A DNA stretch of 40,727 nt. It comes from Streptomyces sp. CBMA156 (lineage in GTDB: Bacteria; Actinomycetota; Actinomycetes; Streptomycetales; Streptomycetaceae). The notes under the pieces were generated by a model, which did no database searches, had not been told where the DNA came from, and saw only the letters and a list, made by a program, of their open reading frames with translations. The translations under genes were made by a program, and so were the position numbers. The stretch covers positions 1 through 40,727 of the forward strand of contig NZ_MSJQ01000136.1 of the NCBI RefSeq assembly GCF_014596515.1, given 5' to 3'. Of the stretch, positions 22,473 to 30,474 are shown piece by piece (within the stretch, counting starts at the first letter, position 1; each line of letters opens with the position of its first letter).

Positions 22473-22874
22473 TCAGCTCAGCAGGCCTGCCGCACGCAGG
22501 TGGTCGAAGATGAGGCGGTCGACGGGCGACGTACGGTGCCTGTCGCCGTACGCGAGCCAGACCACCTCCTCGATCTCGTTGCTCGCCTCCAGGCGCCCCT
22601 CGTACGCCGCGGTGTAGCAGGTCATCCGGACGACGATGCCGTCCGGATGCCCGTGGGCCTGGGCCTCGAACACGCCCAGCAGTGCCGCGGACTCGGGCGC
22701 GATCGCAACGGTGAGTTCCTCCGCGATCTCCCGCACCAGGGTGTCGAGGTCGCTCTCCCCGGGCTCCCGTTTGCCGCCCGGCAGGTAGTAGGCGTCCTTG
22801 CCGCGGGAACGCGTGCTCAGCACCTTCCCGCCCTCCGTGTGGATCCAGGCCACCTTGTCGATGACGGCTGCCAT
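22473..22874 (-). CDS. Nudix hydrolase
   Basis: This 133-residue pyrophosphohydrolase acts on nucleoside-diphosphate-linked compounds. The Nudix box G-x5-E-x7-R-E-x-x-E-E is at residues 34-53 (G34, E40, R48, E49, E52, E53). The Gly that usually follows the E-E pair by two is Thr, a minor deviation. The metal-binding glutamates are intact. I chose the ATG at 22874 (M-A-A-V-I-D-K), which has GAGGAAGAG immediately upstream. A reading to 22961 adds 29 residues of unrelated character. The substrate cannot be predicted. Confidence 0.9.
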   Translation of the reverse strand: MAAVIDKVAWIHTEGGKVLSTRSRGKDAYYLPGGKREPGESDLDTLVREIAEELTVAIAPESAALLGVFEAQAHGHPDGIVVRMTCYTAAYEGRLEASNEIEEVVWLAYGDRHRTSPVDRLIFDHLRAAGLLS

Positions 22875-23109
22875 GTCTCTTCCTCTCTCCTCGACCGGTC
22901 CGGCCGAACTCAATCCCGGGAACAACCTGACGGACTTCCGGCGGGCGGCCCCGCATGCCACGCGGGGGCACCCGCACCACCTGGGCGGGACGCCCCGATC
23001 GCGCAGGCCGTCGTGCCCGTCGGCTCCCCTGCCGCGCCCGCGTCAGTGGGTGTGGCCGGGCGGGCGTGGGAAGCGGCCTGCGCATCACGACGGTGCGGAC
23101 CGGCGGGCT

Positions 23110-23889
23110 TCACCGCGACGCGGTCGGACGGGGAGAGGCCCACCAGGTCGAGGGCGTCGCGACCGTGTACCCCAGCGACTCGTACAGCGGCCTGCCCAGC
23201 TTCGAAGCGGTGAGTGTGGCCGGCCGGTCGGCCAGGTGGGCGAGAGCGCCGAGCATGACGGCCCGGCCCACGCCGCGCGACCGGAACGCCGACGAGGTAC
23301 TGACCCAGTAGTGGCTGCCGACACCGTCGGCCACCACACCGACGCAGGCACCCGCGGCCACGCCGTCGATGGACGCGATGAAGACGTCCACGCCCGGCTG
23401 TTCGATCAGCGCCGTCGGGAAGAGTTCGCCGGGGCGGTGGGGCTCGAATCCGTCCAGCTCGAATCCTTCGATCACGACCCGCTCGGCCGTCCGGAGGTCC
23501 TCGGGCCGCCGCACCCGGATCACGTCGAGCGCCGGTTCTCCGACGGGCCCCGGTTGGCGCAGCATGATCGGCATCTGCCAACTGCGCATGCCCAGGTGGC
23601 TCAGGTCGGTCGAGCCGAACGGGTCCTCGACGTTCACCGCCCCCGCTGCCCGGCGGACCATCTCGGTCACCCCGGCCAGTTCGTCCGGGTCGAGGGCGGG
23701 CTCCTGGATCAGGATCCGCAGGCCCGCTCGCTCGTCGCCGTCGACCGCGACGAATCCGCGGCGCCGGATCACCTCGTGCCCCCGGCTCCGGCCGGTCGCG
23801 GTCCAGAAGGCGGCGGAGTTGCGGGCCTGGCTCTTCGGCGCCCCGGCCAGGGACACGGGCTGGTCGGTCGCAGTGGATCCTGTTGTCAT
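23110..23889 (-). CDS. GNAT family N-acetyltransferase, two-part
   Basis: This is a 259-residue protein with a C-terminal GNAT domain at about 115-255. The acetyl-CoA loop is R-S-R-G-V-G-R-A near 205-212, and L-Y-E-S-L-G-Y is near 236-242. The N-terminal 110 residues look like a second, degenerate acetyltransferase half (F-V-A-V-D-G-D...L-R-I-L-I-Q-E-P), as in tandem-GNAT proteins. I chose the ATG at 23889; a start at 23919 would add 10 residues. It stands alone, so the substrate is unknown. Confidence 0.82.
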   Translation of the reverse strand: MTTGSTATDQPVSLAGAPKSQARNSAAFWTATGRSRGHEVIRRRGFVAVDGDERAGLRILIQEPALDPDELAGVTEMVRRAAGAVNVEDPFGSTDLSHLGMRSWQMPIMLRQPGPVGEPALDVIRVRRPEDLRTAERVVIEGFELDGFEPHRPGELFPTALIEQPGVDVFIASIDGVAAGACVGVVADGVGSHYWVSTSSAFRSRGVGRAVMLGALAHLADRPATLTASKLGRPLYESLGYTVATPSTWWASPRPTASR

Positions 23890-23973
23890 CGCGCCTACGG
23901 TAGTACGGAATTGACCCACCGCACGGGCCGGCTACCTGCGAACTCCCCGGGCCGCCTCCGGCTCGGGACCGCG

Positions 23974-24005
23974 ACGGGCCCGGGCACTCGCGCGCCCGGG
24001 CCCGT
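23974..24005. terminator. Hairpin terminator downstream of polA
   Basis: ACGGGCCCGGGC and GCCCGGGCCCGT are perfect 12-base arms with an 8-base loop. The hairpin lies 15 bases past the polA stop on the minus strand. Confidence 0.8.
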
Positions 24006-24019
24006 TCCGTACGGGTGCC

Positions 24020-26770
24020 TCAGTGCGCGGCGGCCTCCCAGTCGGGGCCGACGCCGACGGAGACGTCCAGCGGGGCGCGCAGCGGGTAGGCGCCCGCCAT
24101 CTGCTCGCGGACCAGGGCCTCGACCGGCTCGCGCTCGCCCGGGGCCAGCTCCAGCACGATTTCGTCGTGCACCTGGAGCAGCATCCGGGAGGCGAGCCCG
24201 GCCGTGCGCAGCGCCTCGTCCACCCGGAGCATGGCGATCTTGACGATGTCGGCGGCCGAGCCCTGGATCGGGGCGTTGAGCGCCATCCGCTCGGCCATCT
24301 CCCGGCGCTGGCGGTTGTCGCTGTTGAGGTCCGGCAGGTAGCGGCGGCGGCCGAGCAGGGTCTCGGTGTAGCCCGTCGCGCGCGCTTCCTCGACGACCCG
24401 GTGCAGGTAGTCGCGCACGCCGCCGAAGCGCTCGAAGTAGGTGTCCATCAGGCCCTGCGCCTCGCCGGGCTTGATGCCGAGCTGCTGCGAGAGCCCGTAC
24501 GCGGACAGCCCGTACGCCAGGCCGTAGGACATCGCCTTGATCTTGCGGCGCATCTCGGCGTCCACCGCGGCGCCGGGGACCTCGAAGACCTGGGAGGCGA
24601 CGGTGGTGTGCAGGTCCTCGCCGGAGGCGAAGGCTTCGAGCAGTGCCTCGTCCTCGGACAGGTGCGCCATGATCCGCAGTTCGATCTGCGAGTAGTCGGC
24701 GGTGAGCAGGGACTCGTAGCCCTCGCCGACGATGAAGGCGCGGCGGATGGCGCGGCCCTCCTCGGTGCGGACCGGGATGTTCTGGAGGTTCGGGTCCTGG
24801 GAGGAGAGCCGGCCGGTGGCGGCGACCATCTGGTTGAAGGTGGTGTGGATGCGGCCCTTGGGCGAGACGGTCTTGAGCAGGCCCTCGACGGTGGTGCGCA
24901 GCTTGGCCTGGTCGCGGTGGCGCAGCAGGATGACCGGCAGCTCGTTGTCGGTCTGGGTGGCCAGCCAGGTGAGCGCGTCGGCGTCGGTGGTGTAGCCGGT
25001 CTTGATCTTCTTGGTCTTGGGGAGCGCGAGCTCGCCGAAGAGGATCTCCTGGAGCTGCTTGGGCGAGCCGAGGTTGAACTCGTGCCCCGCGGCGGCGTGC
25101 GCCTCCTCCACCACGCGCTGGATCTCGGCGGCGAACTGCGCCTCCAGCGTGGTGAGCCAGTCGCGGTCGGCGGCGATGCCGTAGCGCTCCATCCTGGCCA
25201 GCAGGGCGGCGATGGGCAGTTCCATGTCGTGCATCAGCCCGGCGGCGCCGACCTCGGCGAGGCGGGTGTCGAAGAGCGCGGCGAGGTCGAGCACGGCGCG
25301 GGCCTGGAGCATCAGCGCCTGGGCTGCGGCCGTCTCGTCCTCCTCCGGTGCGTCGAAGGCGAGTTGGCCGCTCTCGGTGGCGGGGGCGGGGGTGAGCGAG
25401 CGGGCCAGGTACTCCTCGGCGAGCACCTCCAGGGTGAAGGTGCGGCGGCCGGGCTTCTCCAGGTAGGCGGCGAGCGCGGTGTCGGCGACGACGCCCTCGA
25501 TGGCCCAGCCGCGCTCGGCGAAGGCGCGCATGACGTGCTTGGCGATGTGCAGGGCCTTGGGGGCGGCCGGGTCGGCGAGCCAGCCGGCGAGGGCCCGCTC
25601 GTCCTCCTCGGCGAGCAGTGCCGGGTCGAACCAGGCGGCGGACTCCCCTGCGGCGAGGGCGACTTCGGTGACCTCACCGGTGCCGAGCGCCCACTGGTAG
25701 ACGGCGGCCAGCGCGACGGCGGTCTTGCCGTCGGAGGCGTGCTCGGCCAGCCAGGCGGCCAGGGTGCCCGGGTCGGTGAGGAGTTCGCCGTCCACCTCGA
25801 CGCCGGGGGCGAGTTCGGCAGCCTCCTCCTCGCCGGTGGAGGGGTCGATGCCGAAGACGCGGTCGCGGAAGTTGGCGTTGCGGAACTCCAGCGACTCCAT
25901 CAGGGTGCCGACGGCGGACTTGTCGAACGGCTTGCGGTCCAGGTCGGTGACACCGAGCGGGAGTTCGACGTCGCGGACCAGCTCGGTGAGCACCCGGTTG
26001 CGCTTGACCGAGTCGAGGTTGTCGCGCAGCTTCTCGCCGATCTTGCCCTTCACCTCGTCGGCGCGGGCGACGAGTTCCTCGAAGGAGCCGAACTGGTTGA
26101 CCCACTTGGCGGCGGTCTTCTCGCCGACGCCGGGGATGCCGGGCAGGTTGTCGGACGGGTCGCCGCGCAGCGCGGCGAGGTCCGGGTACTGGCGCGGGGT
26201 GACGCCGTACTTCTCGGCGACCTTCTCCGGGGTGAAGCGGGTCAGCTCGGAGACGCCCTTGGTGGGGTAGAGCACGGTGACGTGGTCGGTGACCAGCTGG
26301 AGCGAGTCGCGGTCGCCGGTGACGATGTCGACGTCGTAGCCGGCCGCCTCGGCGGCGGTGGCCAGGGTGGCGATGATGTCGTCGGCCTCGAAGCCCTCGG
26401 CCGTCAGCCGGGGGACGTTCATGGCGTCGAGCAGTTCGCCGATCAGGCCGACCTGGCTGCGGAACTCGTCCGGCGTCTTGGCGCGGTTGGCCTTGTAGTC
26501 GGGGAACTCGACGGAGCGGAAGGTCTGCCGGGAGAGGTCGAAGGCGACCGCGAGGTGGGTGGGCCGCTCGTCCCGGACGGTGTTGGCGAGCATCGAGGCG
26601 AAGCCGTAGACCGCGTTGGTGGGCTGGCCGGTGGAGGTGTTGAAGTTCTCCACGGGCAGGGCATAGAAGGCCCGGTAGGCCATCGAGTGCCCGTCGAGCA
26701 GCATCAGCCGGGGCCGCGGGCCGGCCCCGCCGCCACCCGTCGCGCCCTTGTCCGTACTCTGCGTAGCCAC
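24020..26770 (-). CDS. polA: DNA polymerase I
   Basis: PolA fills gaps in replication and repair and removes RNA primers. The 916-residue protein has an N-terminal 5'-3' exonuclease (about 20-310; L-L-D-G-H-S-M-A-Y-R, P-D-Y-K-A-N-R, T-G-D-R-D). A middle 3'-5' exonuclease-like domain follows, then the family A polymerase from about 530. Motif A D-Y-S-Q-I-E-L-R is near 693, motif B K-A-M-S-Y-G-L-A-Y-G is near 740, and motif C V-H-D-E-I is near 869. The middle domain lacks the D-x-E of active proofreading (A-V-A-L-A-A-V-Y in its place), as known for actinobacterial and Taq-type enzymes. I chose the GTG at 26770, which has AGGAACGG upstream, over the GTG at 26797. Confidence 0.97.
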   Translation of the reverse strand: MATQSTDKGATGGGGAGPRPRLMLLDGHSMAYRAFYALPVENFNTSTGQPTNAVYGFASMLANTVRDERPTHLAVAFDLSRQTFRSVEFPDYKANRAKTPDEFRSQVGLIGELLDAMNVPRLTAEGFEADDIIATLATAAEAAGYDVDIVTGDRDSLQLVTDHVTVLYPTKGVSELTRFTPEKVAEKYGVTPRQYPDLAALRGDPSDNLPGIPGVGEKTAAKWVNQFGSFEELVARADEVKGKIGEKLRDNLDSVKRNRVLTELVRDVELPLGVTDLDRKPFDKSAVGTLMESLEFRNANFRDRVFGIDPSTGEEEAAELAPGVEVDGELLTDPGTLAAWLAEHASDGKTAVALAAVYQWALGTGEVTEVALAAGESAAWFDPALLAEEDERALAGWLADPAAPKALHIAKHVMRAFAERGWAIEGVVADTALAAYLEKPGRRTFTLEVLAEEYLARSLTPAPATESGQLAFDAPEEDETAAAQALMLQARAVLDLAALFDTRLAEVGAAGLMHDMELPIAALLARMERYGIAADRDWLTTLEAQFAAEIQRVVEEAHAAAGHEFNLGSPKQLQEILFGELALPKTKKIKTGYTTDADALTWLATQTDNELPVILLRHRDQAKLRTTVEGLLKTVSPKGRIHTTFNQMVAATGRLSSQDPNLQNIPVRTEEGRAIRRAFIVGEGYESLLTADYSQIELRIMAHLSEDEALLEAFASGEDLHTTVASQVFEVPGAAVDAEMRRKIKAMSYGLAYGLSAYGLSQQLGIKPGEAQGLMDTYFERFGGVRDYLHRVVEEARATGYTETLLGRRRYLPDLNSDNRQRREMAERMALNAPIQGSAADIVKIAMLRVDEALRTAGLASRMLLQVHDEIVLELAPGEREPVEALVREQMAGAYPLRAPLDVSVGVGPDWEAAAH

Positions 26771-26928
26771 GTCAACGTCCGTTCCTGCCGATTCCACTAC
26801 CGGCCACCGATCCTATGGCCCGGCACCGACAAAAAGGACGCCGCGCCGGTTCTGCCACAGCTGTTACCTACGAGTAGGACGGTCGTACGATCACAGTCGG
26901 CACATACCCGAGCGGCAGGAGCTCCCCG

Positions 26929-27501
26929 ATGACCGACGCGGCCCCCGACACCGCCCCCGAGACCGTCTCCGCGGCCGTCCCCGACGCGGCCCCCGACACC
27001 GCCCCCGAGACCGTCTCCGCGGCCGTCCCCGACGCGGCGCCCGACGCGGCCCCCGACACCGCCCCCGTCCTGAACGTCCCGCAGGACGTGCTGGACCACT
27101 TCGCCAAGCTCGGCGTGAACCCGGAGACCTTCTCCGGCGGCCACCTCGGCGAGAAGCTCGGCATCCGGATCGTCGAGGCCTCCGGCGACCGCGTGGTCGG
27201 CACCATGCCGGTGGAGGGCAACCAGCAGCCGTACGGGCTGCTGCACGGCGGCGCCTCGGCGGCGCTGGCCGAGACGCTGGGCTCGATCGGGGCGATGCTG
27301 CACGCCGGGCCCGGCCGGTACGCGGTCGGCGTGGACCTCAACGCCACCCACCACCGCTCGGCCACCTCCGGACTGGTGACGGGGGTGGCGACGGCCGTGT
27401 TCAAGGGCCGCACCGCCGCCACCTACGAGATCGCGATCACCGACGACACCGGCCGGCGGATCACCAGCTGCCGGCTGACCTGCATGCTGCGCGACCTCTG
27501 A
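26929..27501 (+). CDS. PaaI-family hotdog thioesterase
   Basis: This 190-residue protein likely hydrolyses acyl-CoA or aryl-CoA thioesters in the cytoplasm. The hotdog domain spans about residues 55-190, with the signature G-L-L-H-G-G-A-S-A-A-L-A-E-T near 104-117. H-G-G and the helix Glu are the expected catalytic/binding residues. Residues 3-46 are an unusual Asp/Ala/Pro repeat tail of two perfect 16-residue units plus part of a third. It is divergent from polA, with 158 bases between starts. A CCTAC-GA-GTAGG dyad in that spacer could be an operator. Confidence 0.9.
   Translation: MTDAAPDTAPETVSAAVPDAAPDTAPETVSAAVPDAAPDAAPDTAPVLNVPQDVLDHFAKLGVNPETFSGGHLGEKLGIRIVEASGDRVVGTMPVEGNQQPYGLLHGGASAALAETLGSIGAMLHAGPGRYAVGVDLNATHHRSATSGLVTGVATAVFKGRTAATYEIAITDDTGRRITSCRLTCMLRDL
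26935..27030. repeat. 48-bp perfect tandem repeat in the thioesterase gene
   Basis: The units 26935-26982 and 26983-27030 are identical, followed by a partial third copy to about 27066. Each encodes D-A-A-P-D-T-A-P-E-T-V-S-A-A-V-P. The period is in frame, so copy number can change without disrupting the enzyme. Confidence 0.95.
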
Positions 27502-27737
27502 GCCCCGGCCTCCGGCCGCCACCCCCCGGCCCGCAACCCACAACCTCGGGGCCCCGACCCCCGGCACCCACCCCCGGCATCGGCGCCGACAACGTCCGTG
27601 CCACACAGGAGAGTTCACCCGGGACGAGATCAAGTCCCTTTTCCGCCCCCTTGTTTGACCTTCCGCCACCCTGGGCAGGCGTTGGTCTGGACAAGGGGGC
27701 GTTCACATGCCCGGGCGCAGTCGGCGCACAACCTGCG

Positions 27738-27758
27738 CTTGTAACGCTGCGTAACAAG
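27738..27758. promoter_or_regulatory. Imperfect dyad with two GTAAC half-sites, operator-like
   Basis: CTTGTAACGC-T-GCGTAACAAG is an odd-length dyad with 10-base arms mismatched at one position each. Two direct GTAAC units lie 10 bases apart. They recall GlnR half-sites, but the AC-AC spacing is one base short of that consensus. It may bind a regulator of the liv operon. Confidence 0.4.
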
Positions 27759-27827
27759 TAGGAAATCCGATCAATTGCCGGTTCCGAGGCCCCAAAACGC
27801 CCCGGGACCGCTTCGCCGCGCCCTCAG

Positions 27828-27885
27828 TGTCCGATATACGGACGCTCAAGGCCGGAGGCAGGTCATCGGACATTTGTGTCCGATA
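27828..27885. promoter_or_regulatory. Three TGTCCGAT motifs, operator-like cluster
   Basis: TGTCCGATA occurs at 27828-27836 and 27877-27885, and its reverse ATCGGACA at 27865-27872. The latter two form a hairpin/dyad with a TTTG centre, and the first is part of GTCCG-atata-CGGAC. The clustering about 300 bases before the liv operon start suggests binding of a dimeric regulator. Confidence 0.5.
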
Positions 27886-28172
27886 GTCGGTGATGCCAGC
27901 TGCAACCCCCATTTCTGGCCCTTACATCGGCCTACCAGGAAGTAAACGCCCGGCATCGCGGGATCGATCGAGCCAGAACGACCACATGATGAGACAATTG
28001 CTCTGTGTGCTCATAACAAGAGAATCACAGCCTGCTCGCAGCACTGCCCGAGCCGCCCAACGACATCTAGAGTCACGGCCAGTCACCGCGCCATTCGATT
28101 GGGCCAGGCCCTCCGCGCACTCCGGCTCCCGCCATTAAGGCGCGGGCGCCTCCTGAACCGAAGGGGACCCTC

Positions 28173-29414
28173 GTGCGTCACCGTTCAGCAGTTGTCGTGA
28201 GCATTGCCGTGATCGGCGCCCTCAGCCTCAGCGCCTGCGGCTCCCGCGGAGAGAAGAAGAACGCCGACGGCGGCGGCTCCAACTCCGGCTCCACCACCGT
28301 CGTCATCGGCGTCGACGCCCCGCTCACCGGCGACCTCTCCGCCCTCGGCCTCGGCATCCGCAACTCCGTCGACCTCGCCGTCAAGAAGGCCAACGAGACC
28401 AACGAGGTCCCCGGCGTCAAGTTCGAGATCAAGGCCCTCGACGACACCGGCAAGCCCGCCCCCGGCCAGCAGAACGCCACCCAGCTGGTCGGCGACCCCA
28501 AGGTCCTCGGCGTCGTCGGACCGCTCAACTCCAGTGTGGCGCAGTCGATGCAGCAGATCTTCGACGACGCGAGCCTGGTCCAGGTCTCCCCCGCCAACAC
28601 CGGCGTCGCCCTCAGCCAGGGCGAGAAGTGGGCCAGCGGCGAGAAGAAGCGGCCCTTCACGTCCTACTTCCGCACCGCCACCACCGACGCCGTCCAGGGC
28701 CCGTTCGCCGCCCAGTTCCTCTACACCGACGCCAAGAAGACCAAGGTCTTCCTGATCGACGATCAGAAGACCTACGGCGCTGGCCTGGCAGGCACCTTCA
28801 AGGGCGAGTTCACCAAGCTCGGCGGCACCCTGGCCGGCGAGGAGCACGTCAACCCTGACGACCGCGACTTCTCCGCCATCGTCACCAAGGTCAGGAGCTC
28901 CGGCGCCGAGGCCGTCTACTACGGCGGCGAGTACCCCGCGGCCGGCCCGCTCTCCCTCCAGCTCAAGGAGGCCGGCGTCAACATCCCGCTGATGGGCGGC
29001 GACGGCATCCAGAGCGGCGACTTCATCAAGCTCAACCCCAAGAGCCAGGGCGACTACGCCACCGCCGTCGGCCTGCCGGTCGAGACCCTCGACACCGCCA
29101 AGAAGTACATCGCCGACTACAAGACGGCCGGCTACAAGGACGCCTACGAGACCTACGGCGGCTACTCCTACGACAGCGCCTGGGCCATCATCGAGGGCGT
29201 CAAGAACGCCGTGAAGGACAACAGCGGCAAGGTCCCCTCCGGCCCGGCCGGCCGCAAGGCCGTCCGCGACGCCGTCCAGAAGGTCACCTTCGACGGCGTC
29301 ACCGGCAAGGTCTCCTTCGACGAGTTCGGCGACACCACCAACAAGCAGCTCACCGTCTACACCGTCAAGGACGGCAAGTGGGCCGTGGAGAAGTCCGGCA
29401 CCTTCAAGGGCTGA
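28173..29414 (+). CDS. livJ: Branched-chain amino acid ABC transporter substrate-binding lipoprotein
   Basis: This 413-residue lipoprotein captures leucine, isoleucine and valine, or related amino acids, outside the membrane and delivers them to the permease. The lipobox L-S-A-C puts the anchored Cys at residue 22. A short Gly/Ser linker leads into a type I periplasmic-binding fold (G-V-D-A-P-L-T-G-D-L-S-A-L-G onward), complete to the C-terminus. The length is typical. The GTG start is preceded by AAGGGGA. It is the first gene of a five-gene transport operon, followed by a 130-base gap to the first permease gene. Operator-like motifs lie upstream. Exact substrate range is not decidable from sequence. 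Confidence 0.94.
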   Translation: MRHRSAVVVSIAVIGALSLSACGSRGEKKNADGGGSNSGSTTVVIGVDAPLTGDLSALGLGIRNSVDLAVKKANETNEVPGVKFEIKALDDTGKPAPGQQNATQLVGDPKVLGVVGPLNSSVAQSMQQIFDDASLVQVSPANTGVALSQGEKWASGEKKRPFTSYFRTATTDAVQGPFAAQFLYTDAKKTKVFLIDDQKTYGAGLAGTFKGEFTKLGGTLAGEEHVNPDDRDFSAIVTKVRSSGAEAVYYGGEYPAAGPLSLQLKEAGVNIPLMGGDGIQSGDFIKLNPKSQGDYATAVGLPVETLDTAKKYIADYKTAGYKDAYETYGGYSYDSAWAIIEGVKNAVKDNSGKVPSGPAGRKAVRDAVQKVTFDGVTGKVSFDEFGDTTNKQLTVYTVKDGKWAVEKSGTFKG

Positions 29415-29544
29415 CTCTCCGTCACCATCCGTTCCACCGGCTCCACTTCTCCACACCGCGCGCGGGGGCGCCACGAGTGCCCCCGCGCGCGCCCACATCC
29501 ACCACCCACGCGGACACCCCCGAACGCACTACGGAGGCCCAGCG

Positions 29545-30474
29545 GTGCACGACCTACCGCAGCAGCTGGCCAACGGCCTGATCCTCGGCGCCCTCTACGG
29601 GCTCGTCGCGATCGGCTACACGATGGTCTACGGCATCGTCCAGCTCATCAACTTCGCCCACGGCGAGATCGTCATGGTCGGCGGCTTCGGCGCCCTGACC
29701 GCCTACCTCGCCCTCCCCGGCGGCACCACCCTCTGGCTGGCCCTGCCGCTCATGCTGATCGCCGGCATCCTGGTCTCCACCCTCACCGCCGTCGCCGCCG
29801 AGCGCTTCGCCTACCGCCCCCTGCGCAACGCCCCCCGGCTGGCCCCGCTGATCACCGCGATCGGGCTGTCCATCCTGCTCCAGCAGATCGTCTTCTCCTT
29901 CTACCCGGACGCCAAGAAGGCCCGGGTCTTCCCCAAGCTCCCCGGCGACCCGTTCAGCCTCGGCTCCGTCACCATCCAGCGCAGCGACCTGTTCCTGATC
30001 ATCGCCGCCCCCCTGTGCATGCTCGCCCTCGGCTGGTTCGTCACCCGCACCCGCTCCGGACGCGCCATGCAGGCCACCAGCCAGGACCCGGACACCGCCA
30101 AGCTGATGGGCATCGACACCGACCGCATCATCGTCATGGCCTTCGCCATCGGCGCCGCGTTCGCCGCCGTCGCCGCCGTCGCCTACGGGCTGCGCAGCGG
30201 CCAGGTCGACTTCCGGATGGGCTTCATCCTCGGCCTCAAGGCCTTCACCGCCGCCGTCCTCGGCGGCATCGGCAACATCTACGGAGCCATGCTCGGCGGC
30301 CTCGCCCTCGGCCTCGCCGAAGCCCTCGCCACCGGCTACATCCAGCACCTGCCCGGCATGCACCTCTTCGGAGGCGGTGCCTGGAAGGACGTCTGGGCCT
30401 TCGTACTCCTCATCCTCGTACTCCTGATCCGGCCCCAGGGCCTGCTCGGCGAGCGCGTCGCGGACAGGGCGTGA
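29545..30474 (+). CDS. livH: Branched-chain amino acid ABC transporter permease LivH
   Basis: This 309-residue inner-membrane permease has about eight predicted hydrophobic segments. It begins with the family signature Q-L-A-N-G-L-I-L-G-A-L-Y-G-L-V-A-I-G-Y-T-M-V-Y-G. The cytoplasmic loop with A-T-S-Q-D-P-D-T-A-K-L-M-G-I near residues 175-190 is the ATPase-coupling region. The GTG start follows GGAGG. Its stop overlaps the next gene's GTG (GTGA), indicating translational coupling with livM. Confidence 0.95.
   Translation: MHDLPQQLANGLILGALYGLVAIGYTMVYGIVQLINFAHGEIVMVGGFGALTAYLALPGGTTLWLALPLMLIAGILVSTLTAVAAERFAYRPLRNAPRLAPLITAIGLSILLQQIVFSFYPDAKKARVFPKLPGDPFSLGSVTIQRSDLFLIIAAPLCMLALGWFVTRTRSGRAMQATSQDPDTAKLMGIDTDRIIVMAFAIGAAFAAVAAVAYGLRSGQVDFRMGFILGLKAFTAAVLGGIGNIYGAMLGGLALGLAEALATGYIQHLPGMHLFGGGAWKDVWAFVLLILVLLIRPQGLLGERVADRA

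Larger units (their letters stand above)
27502..28172. other. Long regulatory gap before the liv operon
   Basis: No gene is supported in these 671 bases. The first 100 are C-rich. From about 27,640 to 28,100 the GC content falls well below the flanks, typical of a regulatory region. It holds an imperfect dyad at 27738-27758 and three copies of TGTCCGAT at 27828-27885, given as separate features. Short frames here lack coding character. No clear -35/-10 pair could be fixed; a TTGACC at 27655 lacks a partner hexamer. Confidence 0.6.

Noticed and set aside
24023..26932. A 969-codon open frame antisense to polA
   Set aside because: GC-rich third positions of polA leave the opposite strand open; the product is a Gly/Leu/Val/Asp-rich string without domains, and polA itself is certain.
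27738..27758. GlnR box
   Set aside because: The GTAAC units are present, but the AC-AC spacing is 8 rather than the 9 bases expected, so I list it only as an unnamed operator-like dyad.
27703..27912. Possible 69-residue minus-strand gene
   Set aside because: It has no coding bias and overlaps the operator-like motifs.
27890..28138. Possible 82-residue small gene before the liv operon
   Set aside because: The region is AT-richer, lacks third-position GC bias and has no ribosome-binding site; it looks like regulatory DNA.
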